Assembly: GCF_902459585.1 (NCBI RefSeq)
Contig: NZ_CABPSC010000003.1
Span: forward strand, 186,001-250,000
Reading direction: 5' to 3'
DNA from: Pandoraea nosoerga
GTDB taxonomy: Bacteria > Pseudomonadota > Gammaproteobacteria > Burkholderiales > Burkholderiaceae
Length of the DNA: 64,000 nucleotides
Shown: positions 7,811 through 16,441 of the stretch, one piece after another
How positions within the stretch are numbered: position 1 is the first letter of the stretch
Layout of the letters: each line of letters begins with the position of its first letter
Position numbers and translations under genes: made by a program
The notes under the pieces: model-generated
Seen by the model: only the letters and a program-made list of their open reading frames with translations
The model's database searches: none
Told to the model about the DNA's origin: nothing

Positions 7811-10545
7811 TGAGCAACCGCGTCCTGCACGCCGTCACTGGTCGTTTGTCTCTTCGTCCGCCGCAGGCAGAATCGCTTTCCAGGCTGGCACGCATGATCG
7901 AGGCTGCCCCCGATCTGTTAAGCCATGAGCGAGATGTCACATCCATCCTTTCCACATTAAGGGCAGAGTTCCCTACGCTGGAGGACTTCGAGCGCGATTT
8001 CCCCTCGCTGTGCTTTGCGCTGGCAACAGGTGTGGGCAAGACTCGGCTGATGGGCGCCTTCATCGCCTATTTGCATCTGGCGCACGGCATCAACAACTTC
8101 TTCGTGCTTGCGCCCAATCTGACCATCTACAACAAGCTGATCACGGACTTCACGCGCAATACGCCCAAGTACGTGTTCAAGGGAATTGCCGAATTCGCGC
8201 AGCAACCGCCGCTGATCATCACCGGTGACAACTACGACCAGACCGGTGCGGCGGTGGATGATCAACCACAGGGCTTCGCCCAAGATGTCCGTATCAACAT
8301 CTTCAATATTTCCAAGATTAATTCCGAGGTGCGCGGCGGCAAGGAGCCACGTATCAAGCGCATGCGTGAGGTGCTGGGCGACAGCTACTTCAATCATCTG
8401 GCAAATCTGCCCGACCTGGTGTTGTTGATGGATGAATCACACCGCTATCGCGCCAGCGCAGGTGTGCGTGCCATCAATGAACTGAAACCGCTATTCGGTC
8501 TGGAAGTGACGGCGACGCCCTTCGTGGAATCCAGCAAGGGGCCGGTGCCTTTCAAGAATGTGGTCATGGACTACCCGCTGGCGCGGGCAATGGAGGACGG
8601 CTTCGTCAAAGAACCTGCCGTGGTCACCCAACGAAACTTCGACGCCAAAGCCCACACGCCCGAAGAAATCGAGAAGACCAAGCTGGAAGACGGCGTGCGC
8701 CTGCACGAGACGACCAAGGTCGAACTGCTGACCTACGCCCGCGAGAACGGCGTCAAGCCGGTCAAGCCTTTCATGCTGGTTATCGCCCGAGATACCACGC
8801 ACGCGGCGCAGCTCAAGGAATTAATTCAGACGGAACGGTTTTACGAAGGACGCTACGCCGACAAGGTGATCCAGGTTGACTCCAGCAAGAGTGGCGCAGA
8901 AGAGGAAGAGATGATCCGACGACTGCTGGCGGTGGAAAGCCCGGATGAGCCGACCGAGATCGTCATCCACGTCAACATGCTCAAGGAAGGCTGGGACGTG
9001 ACCAATCTCTACACCATCGTGCCGCTACGCGCCGCCAATGCCCGCACCTTGATCGAGCAGTCGATCGGTCGGGGCTTGCGCCTGCCCTATGGCAAGCGTA
9101 CGGGCGTGGCGGCGGTGGACCGCTTGAACATCGTCGCGCATGACAAGTTTCAGGAGATCATCGACGAGGCCAATCGTGGCGATTCGCCAATTCGTCTGAA
9201 GCAGGTCATCCTTGAAGCACCGAATGCTGACGACAGAAAGGTCAGCGTGCAGGTCGAATCCGGGGCAGCGTCGCGCCTCGGCTTGACGGAAACGCCGATC
9301 TTGGTCACAGGGCCCTCTGGCACCGACAGCGGACCGAAAGTGCCAGGCCCTGAACCGGTGTTCACCACGGAGGCGGAGAAGCAGGCCGCGCGCGTGGTCA
9401 TGAACGTCATAAGTCAGTACGAGGCTAAGCGCGATCTGGTGCCTACCAGCGGCGCATTGCTGAAACCCGAGGTGCAGAAAGAAATTCTTGCGGAGGTGAC
9501 GGAGCGGTTGAAACCTCTGCAAGGCGAGTTGTTGGCGGGTGTGGATGATTCAGCCCCCGCACTTGACTTGTCCGCCGTGGTGGCCAAGACCACGGAAATC
9601 GTGGTCCAGCAGACGATCGATATCCCGCGTATTGCCGTGGTGCCCACTGGCGAGGTCACGACAGGGTTCCATCCATTCCAGCTTGATGTGAGCCAGCTTC
9701 ATCTTCAGCCGGGTGAGCGCGAGATCGTCGGGCAGATGCTGCGCACCAACGAGCAGTTCACGCTGGCTACCGAGGTCGGGCTCAGAGAGCAGCGTCTGGA
9801 AGACTACATCGTCCACGCGCTAGTCGACTTCGACGACATCGACTATTTCACCCACGCCGATCTGCTCTACGACCTCGCGGGCCAGATGGTGCAGCACCTA
9901 CGCAGTTATCTGTCTGAAGAAGAGGCCGTCAACGTCCTCGATCGTGACCGGCGCCTGATCGCGCGCGAAATCCATGCGCAGATGATGGCCCACTTCTGGG
10001 AGGAAGCAACGGAGTACGAGGTGCAGGTCAGTCGCGGCTTTACGGAGCTCAAGCCGTGCAACTACACCGCCACGGCAGGGCAGGCTCCGCACCATTTCCG
10101 TGAAACGGTGGAGGACGTGGGCCGCATCAAGTCGATGCTATTCGGCGGCTTCACGAAGTGCCTGTATCCGCTGCAGAAGTTCGATTCAGACACCGAGCGC
10201 CGCTTCGCCGTCATCCTGGAGCGCGACGCCTTGAAATGGTTCAAGCCCGCGAAGGGGCAGTTCCAGATTTACTACAAGCTAGGCACCGAGCAGCCGGAGT
10301 ACGTGCCGGATTTCGTGGCCGAAACCGACTCGACGATCTTGATGGTGGAAACCAAAGCACGCGCCGATATCAACACACAAGAGGTGCAGGCCAAGGCCGC
10401 TGCCGCCATGCGCTGGTGCAAGCACGCGTCCGATCACGCCGCGAGCGTAGGCACCAAACCCTGGAAGTACCTGCTGGTGCCCCACGACGATATCAACGAG
10501 TCGAAACGGCTCGCGGATTACCTACGCTACGAGGTCAAGGCGTAG
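7810..10545 (+). CDS. Type III-like restriction helicase-nuclease, Res
   Basis: The 911-residue protein is an SF2 helicase with motif I ATGVGKT (about 72-78), motif II DESH (208-211), motif III VTATP and motif VI QSIGRGLRLP (417-426). The C-terminus carries PD at 833-834 and ETK at 847-849, the PD-(D/E)XK nuclease signature found in type III Res subunits. Known Res subunits use ATP to move along or switch on DNA and cut beside unmodified sites together with Mod. The one-base overlap with the methyltransferase supports a ModRes pair. The extra helicase, PHP-ATPase and GHKL genes are not part of classical type III systems. Confidence 0.88.
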   Translation: MSNRVLHAVTGRLSLRPPQAESLSRLARMIEAAPDLLSHERDVTSILSTLRAEFPTLEDFERDFPSLCFALATGVGKTRLMGAFIAYLHLAHGINNFFVLAPNLTIYNKLITDFTRNTPKYVFKGIAEFAQQPPLIITGDNYDQTGAAVDDQPQGFAQDVRINIFNISKINSEVRGGKEPRIKRMREVLGDSYFNHLANLPDLVLLMDESHRYRASAGVRAINELKPLFGLEVTATPFVESSKGPVPFKNVVMDYPLARAMEDGFVKEPAVVTQRNFDAKAHTPEEIEKTKLEDGVRLHETTKVELLTYARENGVKPVKPFMLVIARDTTHAAQLKELIQTERFYEGRYADKVIQVDSSKSGAEEEEMIRRLLAVESPDEPTEIVIHVNMLKEGWDVTNLYTIVPLRAANARTLIEQSIGRGLRLPYGKRTGVAAVDRLNIVAHDKFQEIIDEANRGDSPIRLKQVILEAPNADDRKVSVQVESGAASRLGLTETPILVTGPSGTDSGPKVPGPEPVFTTEAEKQAARVVMNVISQYEAKRDLVPTSGALLKPEVQKEILAEVTERLKPLQGELLAGVDDSAPALDLSAVVAKTTEIVVQQTIDIPRIAVVPTGEVTTGFHPFQLDVSQLHLQPGEREIVGQMLRTNEQFTLATEVGLREQRLEDYIVHALVDFDDIDYFTHADLLYDLAGQMVQHLRSYLSEEEAVNVLDRDRRLIAREIHAQMMAHFWEEATEYEVQVSRGFTELKPCNYTATAGQAPHHFRETVEDVGRIKSMLFGGFTKCLYPLQKFDSDTERRFAVILERDALKWFKPAKGQFQIYYKLGTEQPEYVPDFVAETDSTILMVETKARADINTQEVQAKAAAAMRWCKHASDHAASVGTKPWKYLLVPHDDINESKRLADYLRYEVKA

Positions 10546-10580
10546 TCCAGCTACCGTCGCTCACCCACGGAGATTCCGAT

Positions 10581-12344
10581 ATGAGTCGTGCTCATCTGCG
10601 CTTCCAGGTAGATTCCCGCCTCGCCACATTGTTGAGTCAGGAATATCCCTCGTCCGAGCGAGCGTTGAAGGAACTCGTGGACAACGCATGGGATGCCGAC
10701 GCGGAGCAGGTCACGATCCTCCTCCCGAAGCCTCTGAGTGGCGACCCTCTTGTCATCCAGGATGACGGCACTGGCATGACCGAGGAAGAACTGCGCCGCC
10801 ACTATCTGTCGATCGCATCTGATCGGCGCTCGCGACGCGGGGAGCGTACGGCAGGAAAGAATCGCTTGGTCAAGGGGCGTAAGGGCATCGGCAAGTTCGC
10901 CGGGCTCATGGCCGCAGCGGTGATGACGCTTGAAACCCGGGCGCGTGGTCGGTTGTGCTGTATCACCTTGCGGCTGGACGATCTGTCCCAAGTCGAAGAC
11001 ATTGAACAGTTGAATATTGGCCTGCAGAGCGAGCCTTGTGGGCCGGAACTGCATGGCACGACCATCACGCTGAGCGAGCTGCATCAGGGTCTGGCTTATC
11101 CTGATGCCAATCGGCTGCGCCAGATTCTTTTGCAGGACTACGGGCGACAGGATGACTTTGCCATCACGGTCGATGGCAAGCGGCTCGACGTCGATGATGT
11201 ATCCGGTAGCTACTCGGAGTATGAAGAGGAGCTTCCAAATGCGGGCAAGGTAAGGCTGCGTTTCTCCATCAGCGACGGCAAGTCCGGGTTGCGTCAGTCA
11301 GGTATCACTTTGCGTGTGGATGGCAAGGCCGTTGGACGGCCTGGGTTCTTCGGCCTGGATCAACGAGATGACTTTCCATCCAAGCTGTTGCGAAAGCTCT
11401 ACGGCGAAATCGAAGCAGATGGACTGTGCGATCACATTACGGCGGGTTGGGATTCGGCGGTCGAGAACAGCGAACTTCTGAGAGAGGTTGAGAACTACGC
11501 CCAGCCCATCTTGCGAGAAGCTTATGAGCAGCAGTATCGGCGCGAAATTCAGTTGGCGCAGGCTCGCCTGCAGAGGGCGATCCTCGCGCGCTTGTCGGCT
11601 CTGCCAGAGCACAAACGTGCATTTTCCGATCGTGCGATCAAGAAGATTCTCGACAAGTATTACGGTGAGCCGGAGAGCAAAGTCGAACCGGTGGTAAACG
11701 TGCTGTTGGAAGCGATGGAGCGTTCCGACTACCGTATTCTTCTGGAGCATATCGCGGAGGCAACGCCGGGCGATGTCGCAGGGGTAGCTGAGCGCCTGGA
11801 TGAATTTGGCTTGGCGGAGATGGCATTCCTCGTACAGCAAGCGACAGCTCGTCAGGTCTTCCTTGATCAACTGGACGGCCTTGCCCGTGATGCCGCCACG
11901 ACGGAAGCCGTCTTGCACAAGGCACTGGAGCGAAACTTGTGGGTATTTGGCGCCGAATACTCGCTATTCAGCTCAAACAGTACGTTGCGGCGACAAGTGG
12001 AAGATGTCCTCGGCAAGGCCTACACAGGTGACAAGGCCGACAAACGCCCCGACCTGCTTCTCAACGAGAACCTCGGCGGACAGTACCTGTTGATCGAGTT
12101 TAAGCGGCCGAGCCACGCGTTGAAGCACGAAGATTACGTGCAGGCGATTGGTTACCGGCACGAACTGGCGAAGTATCTGGGTTCCCCGATTCAGGTTCTG
12201 CTCGTCGGCGGCAGTCGCTCTTCGGATTTTCCGACGGACAATCGTGAGCCAAATGTCGAGGCTCGAATTTTTAGTCAGGTCATCTCCACCGCGCGGCGGC
12301 AGATTGAGTGGCTGCTACGTACAGCGGAGACATGTTCAAACTGA
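10581..12344 (+). CDS. GHKL (Hsp90/MORC-type) ATPase with C-terminal PD-(D/E)XK nuclease-like domain
   Basis: I start this gene at the ATG behind CGGAGA, giving 587 residues; a longer in-frame extension into the previous gene has no support. The Bergerat ATP-binding motifs are clear: N box ELVDNAWDADAE (31-42, Asn35), G1 DDGTGM (61-66) and G2 GRKGIGK (99-105). Near the C-terminus RPDLLL (Asp491) and LIEFKRP (Glu506, Lys508) form a PD-(D/E)XK pattern, so the protein probably clamps on DNA through ATP-driven dimerisation and cuts it. MutL, MORC and defence GHKL proteins share this logic (family knowledge). It is the last gene of the co-oriented cargo cluster, 35 bp after Res. Confidence 0.82.
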   Translation: MSRAHLRFQVDSRLATLLSQEYPSSERALKELVDNAWDADAEQVTILLPKPLSGDPLVIQDDGTGMTEEELRRHYLSIASDRRSRRGERTAGKNRLVKGRKGIGKFAGLMAAAVMTLETRARGRLCCITLRLDDLSQVEDIEQLNIGLQSEPCGPELHGTTITLSELHQGLAYPDANRLRQILLQDYGRQDDFAITVDGKRLDVDDVSGSYSEYEEELPNAGKVRLRFSISDGKSGLRQSGITLRVDGKAVGRPGFFGLDQRDDFPSKLLRKLYGEIEADGLCDHITAGWDSAVENSELLREVENYAQPILREAYEQQYRREIQLAQARLQRAILARLSALPEHKRAFSDRAIKKILDKYYGEPESKVEPVVNVLLEAMERSDYRILLEHIAEATPGDVAGVAERLDEFGLAEMAFLVQQATARQVFLDQLDGLARDAATTEAVLHKALERNLWVFGAEYSLFSSNSTLRRQVEDVLGKAYTGDKADKRPDLLLNENLGGQYLLIEFKRPSHALKHEDYVQAIGYRHELAKYLGSPIQVLLVGGSRSSDFPTDNREPNVEARIFSQVISTARRQIEWLLRTAETCSN

Positions 12345-12398
12345 TCCTCATGTCTCGATGAACTCGACGAAGCATATTCCATCGTAGCGGCGCACAGA

Positions 12399-13148
12399 TC
12401 ACAGGTACTTCTTGAAACTACTGGCCGCGATATTCGTTGCAACCCCGAGCATCGCCGCGCTCGGCAGCAGGATCACCAATGGGTGCAAGGACACCGGCAA
12501 CGCCAGGTAGGTCACCCACGGCAGCACCGCCAGCGGCATCAAGGCCGCCTTAGCCCGGTGGTAGACGAAGCCCGATTCCCGCCCGGCGCCGAACTTGCGG
12601 ATGTCGCGGCGAACCAGTCCATCGACCAGGCCGACGAAGGCCGCGAGCAGGAACAGCGGCAGCGTGAGCACCAAGACCAGCAGGCGGACGATGAACGTCA
12701 GTACGGTGAAGCCGGCGGCAATCAGATAGCGCTCGGTCCAGACATAGACCTGGGCGAGGTAATAGCGAAAGTCTCGGTGCGCGCCTCGACTGGGTGCGCT
12801 GGCCTGCGTCGAGGCGTCGCGCATCCAGTCCAGCAAGCCCGTCTTCACGAAAACCCACTCGTAGGTGCCCTCCACCAGCCAGCGCGCGGTGCGTCCCGGC
12901 TCCTGCACGACGGCGCTCCGGGTGAAATGGGTGGAGAGCTGGTTCAGCTCGTAGTCGAGCATGCCCTGCGCGTGGCGCCAGCCCTGGTCGGGCCAGAACA
13001 GGTGCATGCCGACGCATTCGATGACGATGGACAGCAGCAGCGAGGCGACCAACACGCCGAACAGGCGCCATGGCAGTGTGACCACGCTGGCGACCAGGCT
13101 GCGCTGGCGTGCCTGCTGTCGCTCGGCGGTCGCGGCGGGCTCTTTCAT
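12399..13148 (-). CDS. ICE membrane protein, TIGR03747 (PFL_4697) family
   Basis: The 249-residue product has several hydrophobic segments: near residues 20-45, a pair around 160-185, and one in the last 50 residues. Its sequence and position directly after traD fit the TIGR03747 membrane proteins of PFGI-1-type ICEs. Its start overlaps the traD stop by four bases, so it is co-translated with the coupling protein and probably assists it at the inner membrane. It is the last backbone gene before the oppositely oriented cargo; only 54 bp separates the two converging units. Confidence 0.85.
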   Translation of the reverse strand: MKEPAATAERQQARQRSLVASVVTLPWRLFGVLVASLLLSIVIECVGMHLFWPDQGWRHAQGMLDYELNQLSTHFTRSAVVQEPGRTARWLVEGTYEWVFVKTGLLDWMRDASTQASAPSRGAHRDFRYYLAQVYVWTERYLIAAGFTVLTFIVRLLVLVLTLPLFLLAAFVGLVDGLVRRDIRKFGAGRESGFVYHRAKAALMPLAVLPWVTYLALPVSLHPLVILLPSAAMLGVATNIAASSFKKYL

Positions 13149-15304
13149 GATGGAGCCTCTTCATCCGGCGTGCCTTCTTGCACGTCCTCGGCAAGATCCG
13201 CTGGCAACGCGTCGTCGTCGTGCAGCCGGAGCAACTCGTTGCCCTCCCACCATTCGCCCGCCTCGGCGTAGTGCTGGCGCATGTAGCCGGCCAGTTGCTG
13301 CAGGTCCCGGGGCATGACTTCGTCCGGATCGGGCGCTGGCAACGGCATGCGGACCTTCCACAGGTTACCGCCTTCGATGAGGGCGAAGCATTGCCCCTTG
13401 GGCAGGCCGACCACGTGCGCAGGCTCGATGAGCGGCACGCTCGACGTGCTGATGCGGTCCTGCGCGTTGCTGGTGAAGTCGGTCGGGCCGTGGATGTCGG
13501 AACTGTCGGTGGCGCCGCTGACAAGGGTGGTGGTGTAGACCTCCACCTTCGGCAGTTGTCGTGTCAGCAGTTCGGCGGTGGCGGTCTCCCGCACCCGCAG
13601 CATGAACAGGTTGTTGAAGTTGCCGATGACCTGGCCGGCCTTGGCGCGATTGCCGATGCGCGCCTCGATGTCCGAGAGCGTCTGCGTATAGGCCGTGACC
13701 TGCATGCCCGCACCGCCACCCTTGTTGATGAGCGGGATGAACTCATCTCCCATCAGTTCGTTGAATTCGTCCGCATGAACGTTGATGGCGACCTTGGCAT
13801 CGGCCGATGCCCCCGGCAGGCCATCGTCAATGCCGTGCTTGTAGATGTGCCCTGCTACCGACACCAGGTCGCTGAACATGCTGTTGCCGACGGCCGCCGC
13901 CACTTCGGCGTCGGACAGCGCATCCAGTCCCACATAGACCACGGCCCGCTTCCTGATGATCTGCATCCAGTCGAAGATCGGGCGCGGGTCGGACAGGTCG
14001 GAGTAGTTCGGCGCGAGCAGTTGCGCGATCTTGCCGGTGGTGAGCTTCTCCAGCAGCGGCAGCAGCGAGGCGACGATCTTGTCGAAGTAGGTACGGTCGT
14101 AGCGCACCGCGGAGCGCAGGCCGTCGAGCACCGCGTCGTAGGTTCGCGTCTGCGACAGGTACTGCTCCAGTGCCACCACCCGCTTCTCTCGCCCGACCAT
14201 GTGGCGCGGGATGGTCTTGTCGTTGAGGCGTCCTTCGAGCTGGACGATCACCTCCCAGGCCTTGGGCTCGGTTCGGGCAAAGAAGTGCTGGGCGTACTCG
14301 ATGAACAGCGCGTCGATGTTGACGACGTGGCGCTGGATCAGCAGGTAGTCCGGGCGCTGCCCCAGTTCCACCAGGGCGCGCGCGATGATGTTGACGAAGC
14401 GCCAGGCGAACTCGCGGAACGCGGCGCTGTTGCCCTCGCCGGAAAGCTGCCCCGCAATGCGGGTGGCGACTTCCGAGATGCGCCCGAACCGGCCGACGGC
14501 GTTGTAGCGTGCCGAGATGTTGGGCCAGCCCAGGTGGAAGACGTACATCTCACCCTCGCGTCCGGCGCGCCTGGCTTCGACATACATGCGCTTGAGCAGG
14601 TCGGCATCGCCCTTGGGATCGAAGACGATCACCACCTCGTGCTCGCCATGGATCTTGCGACGGATGTCCTGGGTGATGAACAGCTCGGCCAGGCGCGTCT
14701 TGCCCACGCGCGTGGTACCGAGCACCAGGGTGTGGCCCACACGCTCGCCCAGCGGCAGGGTGACGTCGGTTTCGTGCGGCTCTATGCCATGCAGGCGCGG
14801 CATGCCACCCACTGCCGGCAACGGCCGGACCGGGTTGATCGGGCTGTCCCAGGCCAATGCCCGCGCCAGCCTGGGCAGCGGCGACGGCGCGAATTCCAGC
14901 CGCTCCTCCAGGCGACGCGCCAGGCGGTAGAACGTCGTCGGTTCGGCATAGCGCCGGAACTCGGGCTTGTAGGTCTGCGTCAGCCGATGGGTGTGTCGTT
15001 GTTCCCAGCGGAAGCCACGCCCAACGAACAGGCGGTACTGGCTTACCGGCACGTCGCGGCTCGTCATCACGTAGCGTGGCAGGCGACGGATGTGGCGGCG
15101 GTAACGCAGGATGGCCCAGGCGTCGCGCAGGCGAATCGCGCCGAAGGCCAGGAAGGCCAGCGCGCTGCCGAGGCCGAGTACCGGATTCAGCGCGAGCGAC
15201 CACGGTGCCACCACGCACACCACCGCGGCGCCTGCGCATACGGCAACGGTGTATAGCTCCACCGCTGGCCGCAGCAGGACTTCGACGGCGTGCGGCTGGG
15301 CCAT
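13145..15304 (-). CDS. traD: Conjugative coupling protein TraD (SXT/PFGI-1 class)
   Basis: The 719-residue ATPase carries two N-terminal membrane segments (about 13-50), Walker A GTTRVGKT (about 189-196), a Walker B-like stretch VVIVFDPKGDAD shortly after, and a second conserved block NVHADEFNELMGDEF near 510. Type IV coupling proteins bring the relaxase-DNA complex to the mating channel and pump DNA with ATP. The length and the gene order PilL-TIGR03759-SLT-TIGR03765-TraD-TIGR03747 are those of ICEclc/PAGI-type elements. The relaxase and mating-pore genes are not in this window. Confidence 0.93.
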   Translation of the reverse strand: MAQPHAVEVLLRPAVELYTVAVCAGAAVVCVVAPWSLALNPVLGLGSALAFLAFGAIRLRDAWAILRYRRHIRRLPRYVMTSRDVPVSQYRLFVGRGFRWEQRHTHRLTQTYKPEFRRYAEPTTFYRLARRLEERLEFAPSPLPRLARALAWDSPINPVRPLPAVGGMPRLHGIEPHETDVTLPLGERVGHTLVLGTTRVGKTRLAELFITQDIRRKIHGEHEVVIVFDPKGDADLLKRMYVEARRAGREGEMYVFHLGWPNISARYNAVGRFGRISEVATRIAGQLSGEGNSAAFREFAWRFVNIIARALVELGQRPDYLLIQRHVVNIDALFIEYAQHFFARTEPKAWEVIVQLEGRLNDKTIPRHMVGREKRVVALEQYLSQTRTYDAVLDGLRSAVRYDRTYFDKIVASLLPLLEKLTTGKIAQLLAPNYSDLSDPRPIFDWMQIIRKRAVVYVGLDALSDAEVAAAVGNSMFSDLVSVAGHIYKHGIDDGLPGASADAKVAINVHADEFNELMGDEFIPLINKGGGAGMQVTAYTQTLSDIEARIGNRAKAGQVIGNFNNLFMLRVRETATAELLTRQLPKVEVYTTTLVSGATDSSDIHGPTDFTSNAQDRISTSSVPLIEPAHVVGLPKGQCFALIEGGNLWKVRMPLPAPDPDEVMPRDLQQLAGYMRQHYAEAGEWWEGNELLRLHDDDALPADLAEDVQEGTPDEEAPS

Positions 15305-15314
15305 CGGGCAGGCC

Positions 15315-15866
15315 TCACTGTTCGATGCCGGTGGCGGTCACCAGCACCGGGTAGTGGCGCAGGCCCAGGCGCTGGGCCAACTCGTCACCTGAAACCGGCG
15401 CCATCGTCAGCCCCGGTGCCAGGGCACGCAGCGCCGCGAGTGCCTGCGGTGTGTCGACCTGGACCACCAGCCCCACGGCCCCGAGCTCGCGCAGCGCCGG
15501 GGCACGCTGGCGCAGCCAGGCATGGGAGCGCGGGTCATCACCAACCAGGAACATCGGCGTGAGCCCCGGCGCCTGGATTGCCTGGGGAGCCACATCGCCA
15601 GGGGTCAAATGGGCCGAGCGCACCGGCAGCATGGCCGCCTCGCCGGAAGGCCCTTCGGGCAGGCGTGGCATGTCGATCCTGGGAGATGGCCTGCTTCCGG
15701 TACGCGGTTGCAGGTCCAGGGCCTGGTAGTAAGGCAGCGCGGAGGTACCGCCGCGATCCTCGACGACGATCAAGGGCGGCGTTTGCGCGAAGGCGGCTGG
15801 CACGGACACGAGCGGCAGCAAGCCGATCAGCCACGGCACAGCCGAACGGAAGATTCGAGGCTTCAT
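15315..15866 (-). CDS. ICE protein, TIGR03765 (PFL_4695) family
   Basis: I start at the ATG that overlaps the transglycosylase stop (ATGA), giving 183 residues. An N-terminal signal peptide (SAVPWLIGLLPLVSVPAAFA) predicts export to the periplasm. The body has repeated Leu-Gly-Val strands and ends HYPVLVTATGIEQ. It matches the TIGR03765 proteins that sit between the lytic transglycosylase and traD in this ICE class. The biochemical role is unknown; a part in assembling the transfer channel is inferred from position. Confidence 0.82.
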   Translation of the reverse strand: MKPRIFRSAVPWLIGLLPLVSVPAAFAQTPPLIVVEDRGGTSALPYYQALDLQPRTGSRPSPRIDMPRLPEGPSGEAAMLPVRSAHLTPGDVAPQAIQAPGLTPMFLVGDDPRSHAWLRQRAPALRELGAVGLVVQVDTPQALAALRALAPGLTMAPVSGDELAQRLGLRHYPVLVTATGIEQ

Positions 15867-16441
15867 GGCAGGGTTCTCCGGGTATCCGCGCCCCGCGCTG
15901 GCTCGCCCAGAACGCGGGCCAGGTGGCGTCCAACGCTTTGGCGGTAGCGCGCAGCGGGTGCGCCACCAGCGGGACGGTGGTAGCGGCCGATCGTGATCAG
16001 CCAGTCCTGGCCCGGCGCGTGCTGCTCGCGCAGGATCTGCGCGGCCAGCGCCAGGTTCCGATAGGGATCGAGCAGTTCGCAGGGGTGGTCGTAGCGGTGG
16101 CGCTGGTAGCCCAGGTTGATCTGGCCCAGGCCGGCGTCGATGCGGGTGCGCGGCACGTCGCGCAATGCCCGTTGCAGGCCGGCGCAGGCCTCGGCACGGG
16201 TGGCGAACCGATGCGATTCCCCGGCCACGTTGAGCGTCCAGGGCCAGGGCACGAGGCGGTCGTGGTACCGGGTGCCACTCTCCTGCAAGGCCACCGCGTA
16301 CAGCACCGCAGGCGGAATGCCCGCACGCTGTGCCGCGAACTGGTAGGCCGGCGGCGGAACCTCCCCGGCCTTCGCCTGGCCGAGTGACCAGCAGGCCAGC
16401 AGCGCGAGCGCGAGACGCCCCAGGCCTACTGTCGCTGCCAT
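15863..16441 (-). CDS. Lytic transglycosylase (SLT domain) of the ICE transfer module
   Basis: The chosen ATG gives 192 residues with a signal peptide (VGLGRLALALLACWSLGQAKA). The SLT core is visible: the catalytic Glu lies in YAVALQESGTRY, followed by GLGQINLGYQRHRY, the typical GxxQIN block. Such enzymes cleave glycan strands without water to open the peptidoglycan for the conjugation apparatus. Longer in-frame starts upstream would place a basic, non-signal extension on the protein and overlap TIGR03759 more heavily. Confidence 0.88.
   Translation of the reverse strand: MAATVGLGRLALALLACWSLGQAKAGEVPPPAYQFAAQRAGIPPAVLYAVALQESGTRYHDRLVPWPWTLNVAGESHRFATRAEACAGLQRALRDVPRTRIDAGLGQINLGYQRHRYDHPCELLDPYRNLALAAQILREQHAPGQDWLITIGRYHRPAGGAPAARYRQSVGRHLARVLGEPARGADTRRTLP

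Noticed and set aside
10158-10580. Longer N-terminus of the GHKL protein
   Set aside because: The extension overlaps the Res gene out of frame, is Arg/Gly/His-rich, and the ATG at 10581 has a ribosome binding site just before the conserved domain.
190-12344. DISARM system
   Set aside because: SNF2 helicase and methyltransferase fit in part, but no DrmA helicase, DrmB (DUF1998) or DrmC phospholipase-like gene is present.
13178-15256. Long open frame on the plus strand opposite traD
   Set aside because: It is the antisense shadow of traD in GC-rich DNA; the sequence is low-complexity in Gly, Val, His and Arg and has no family features.
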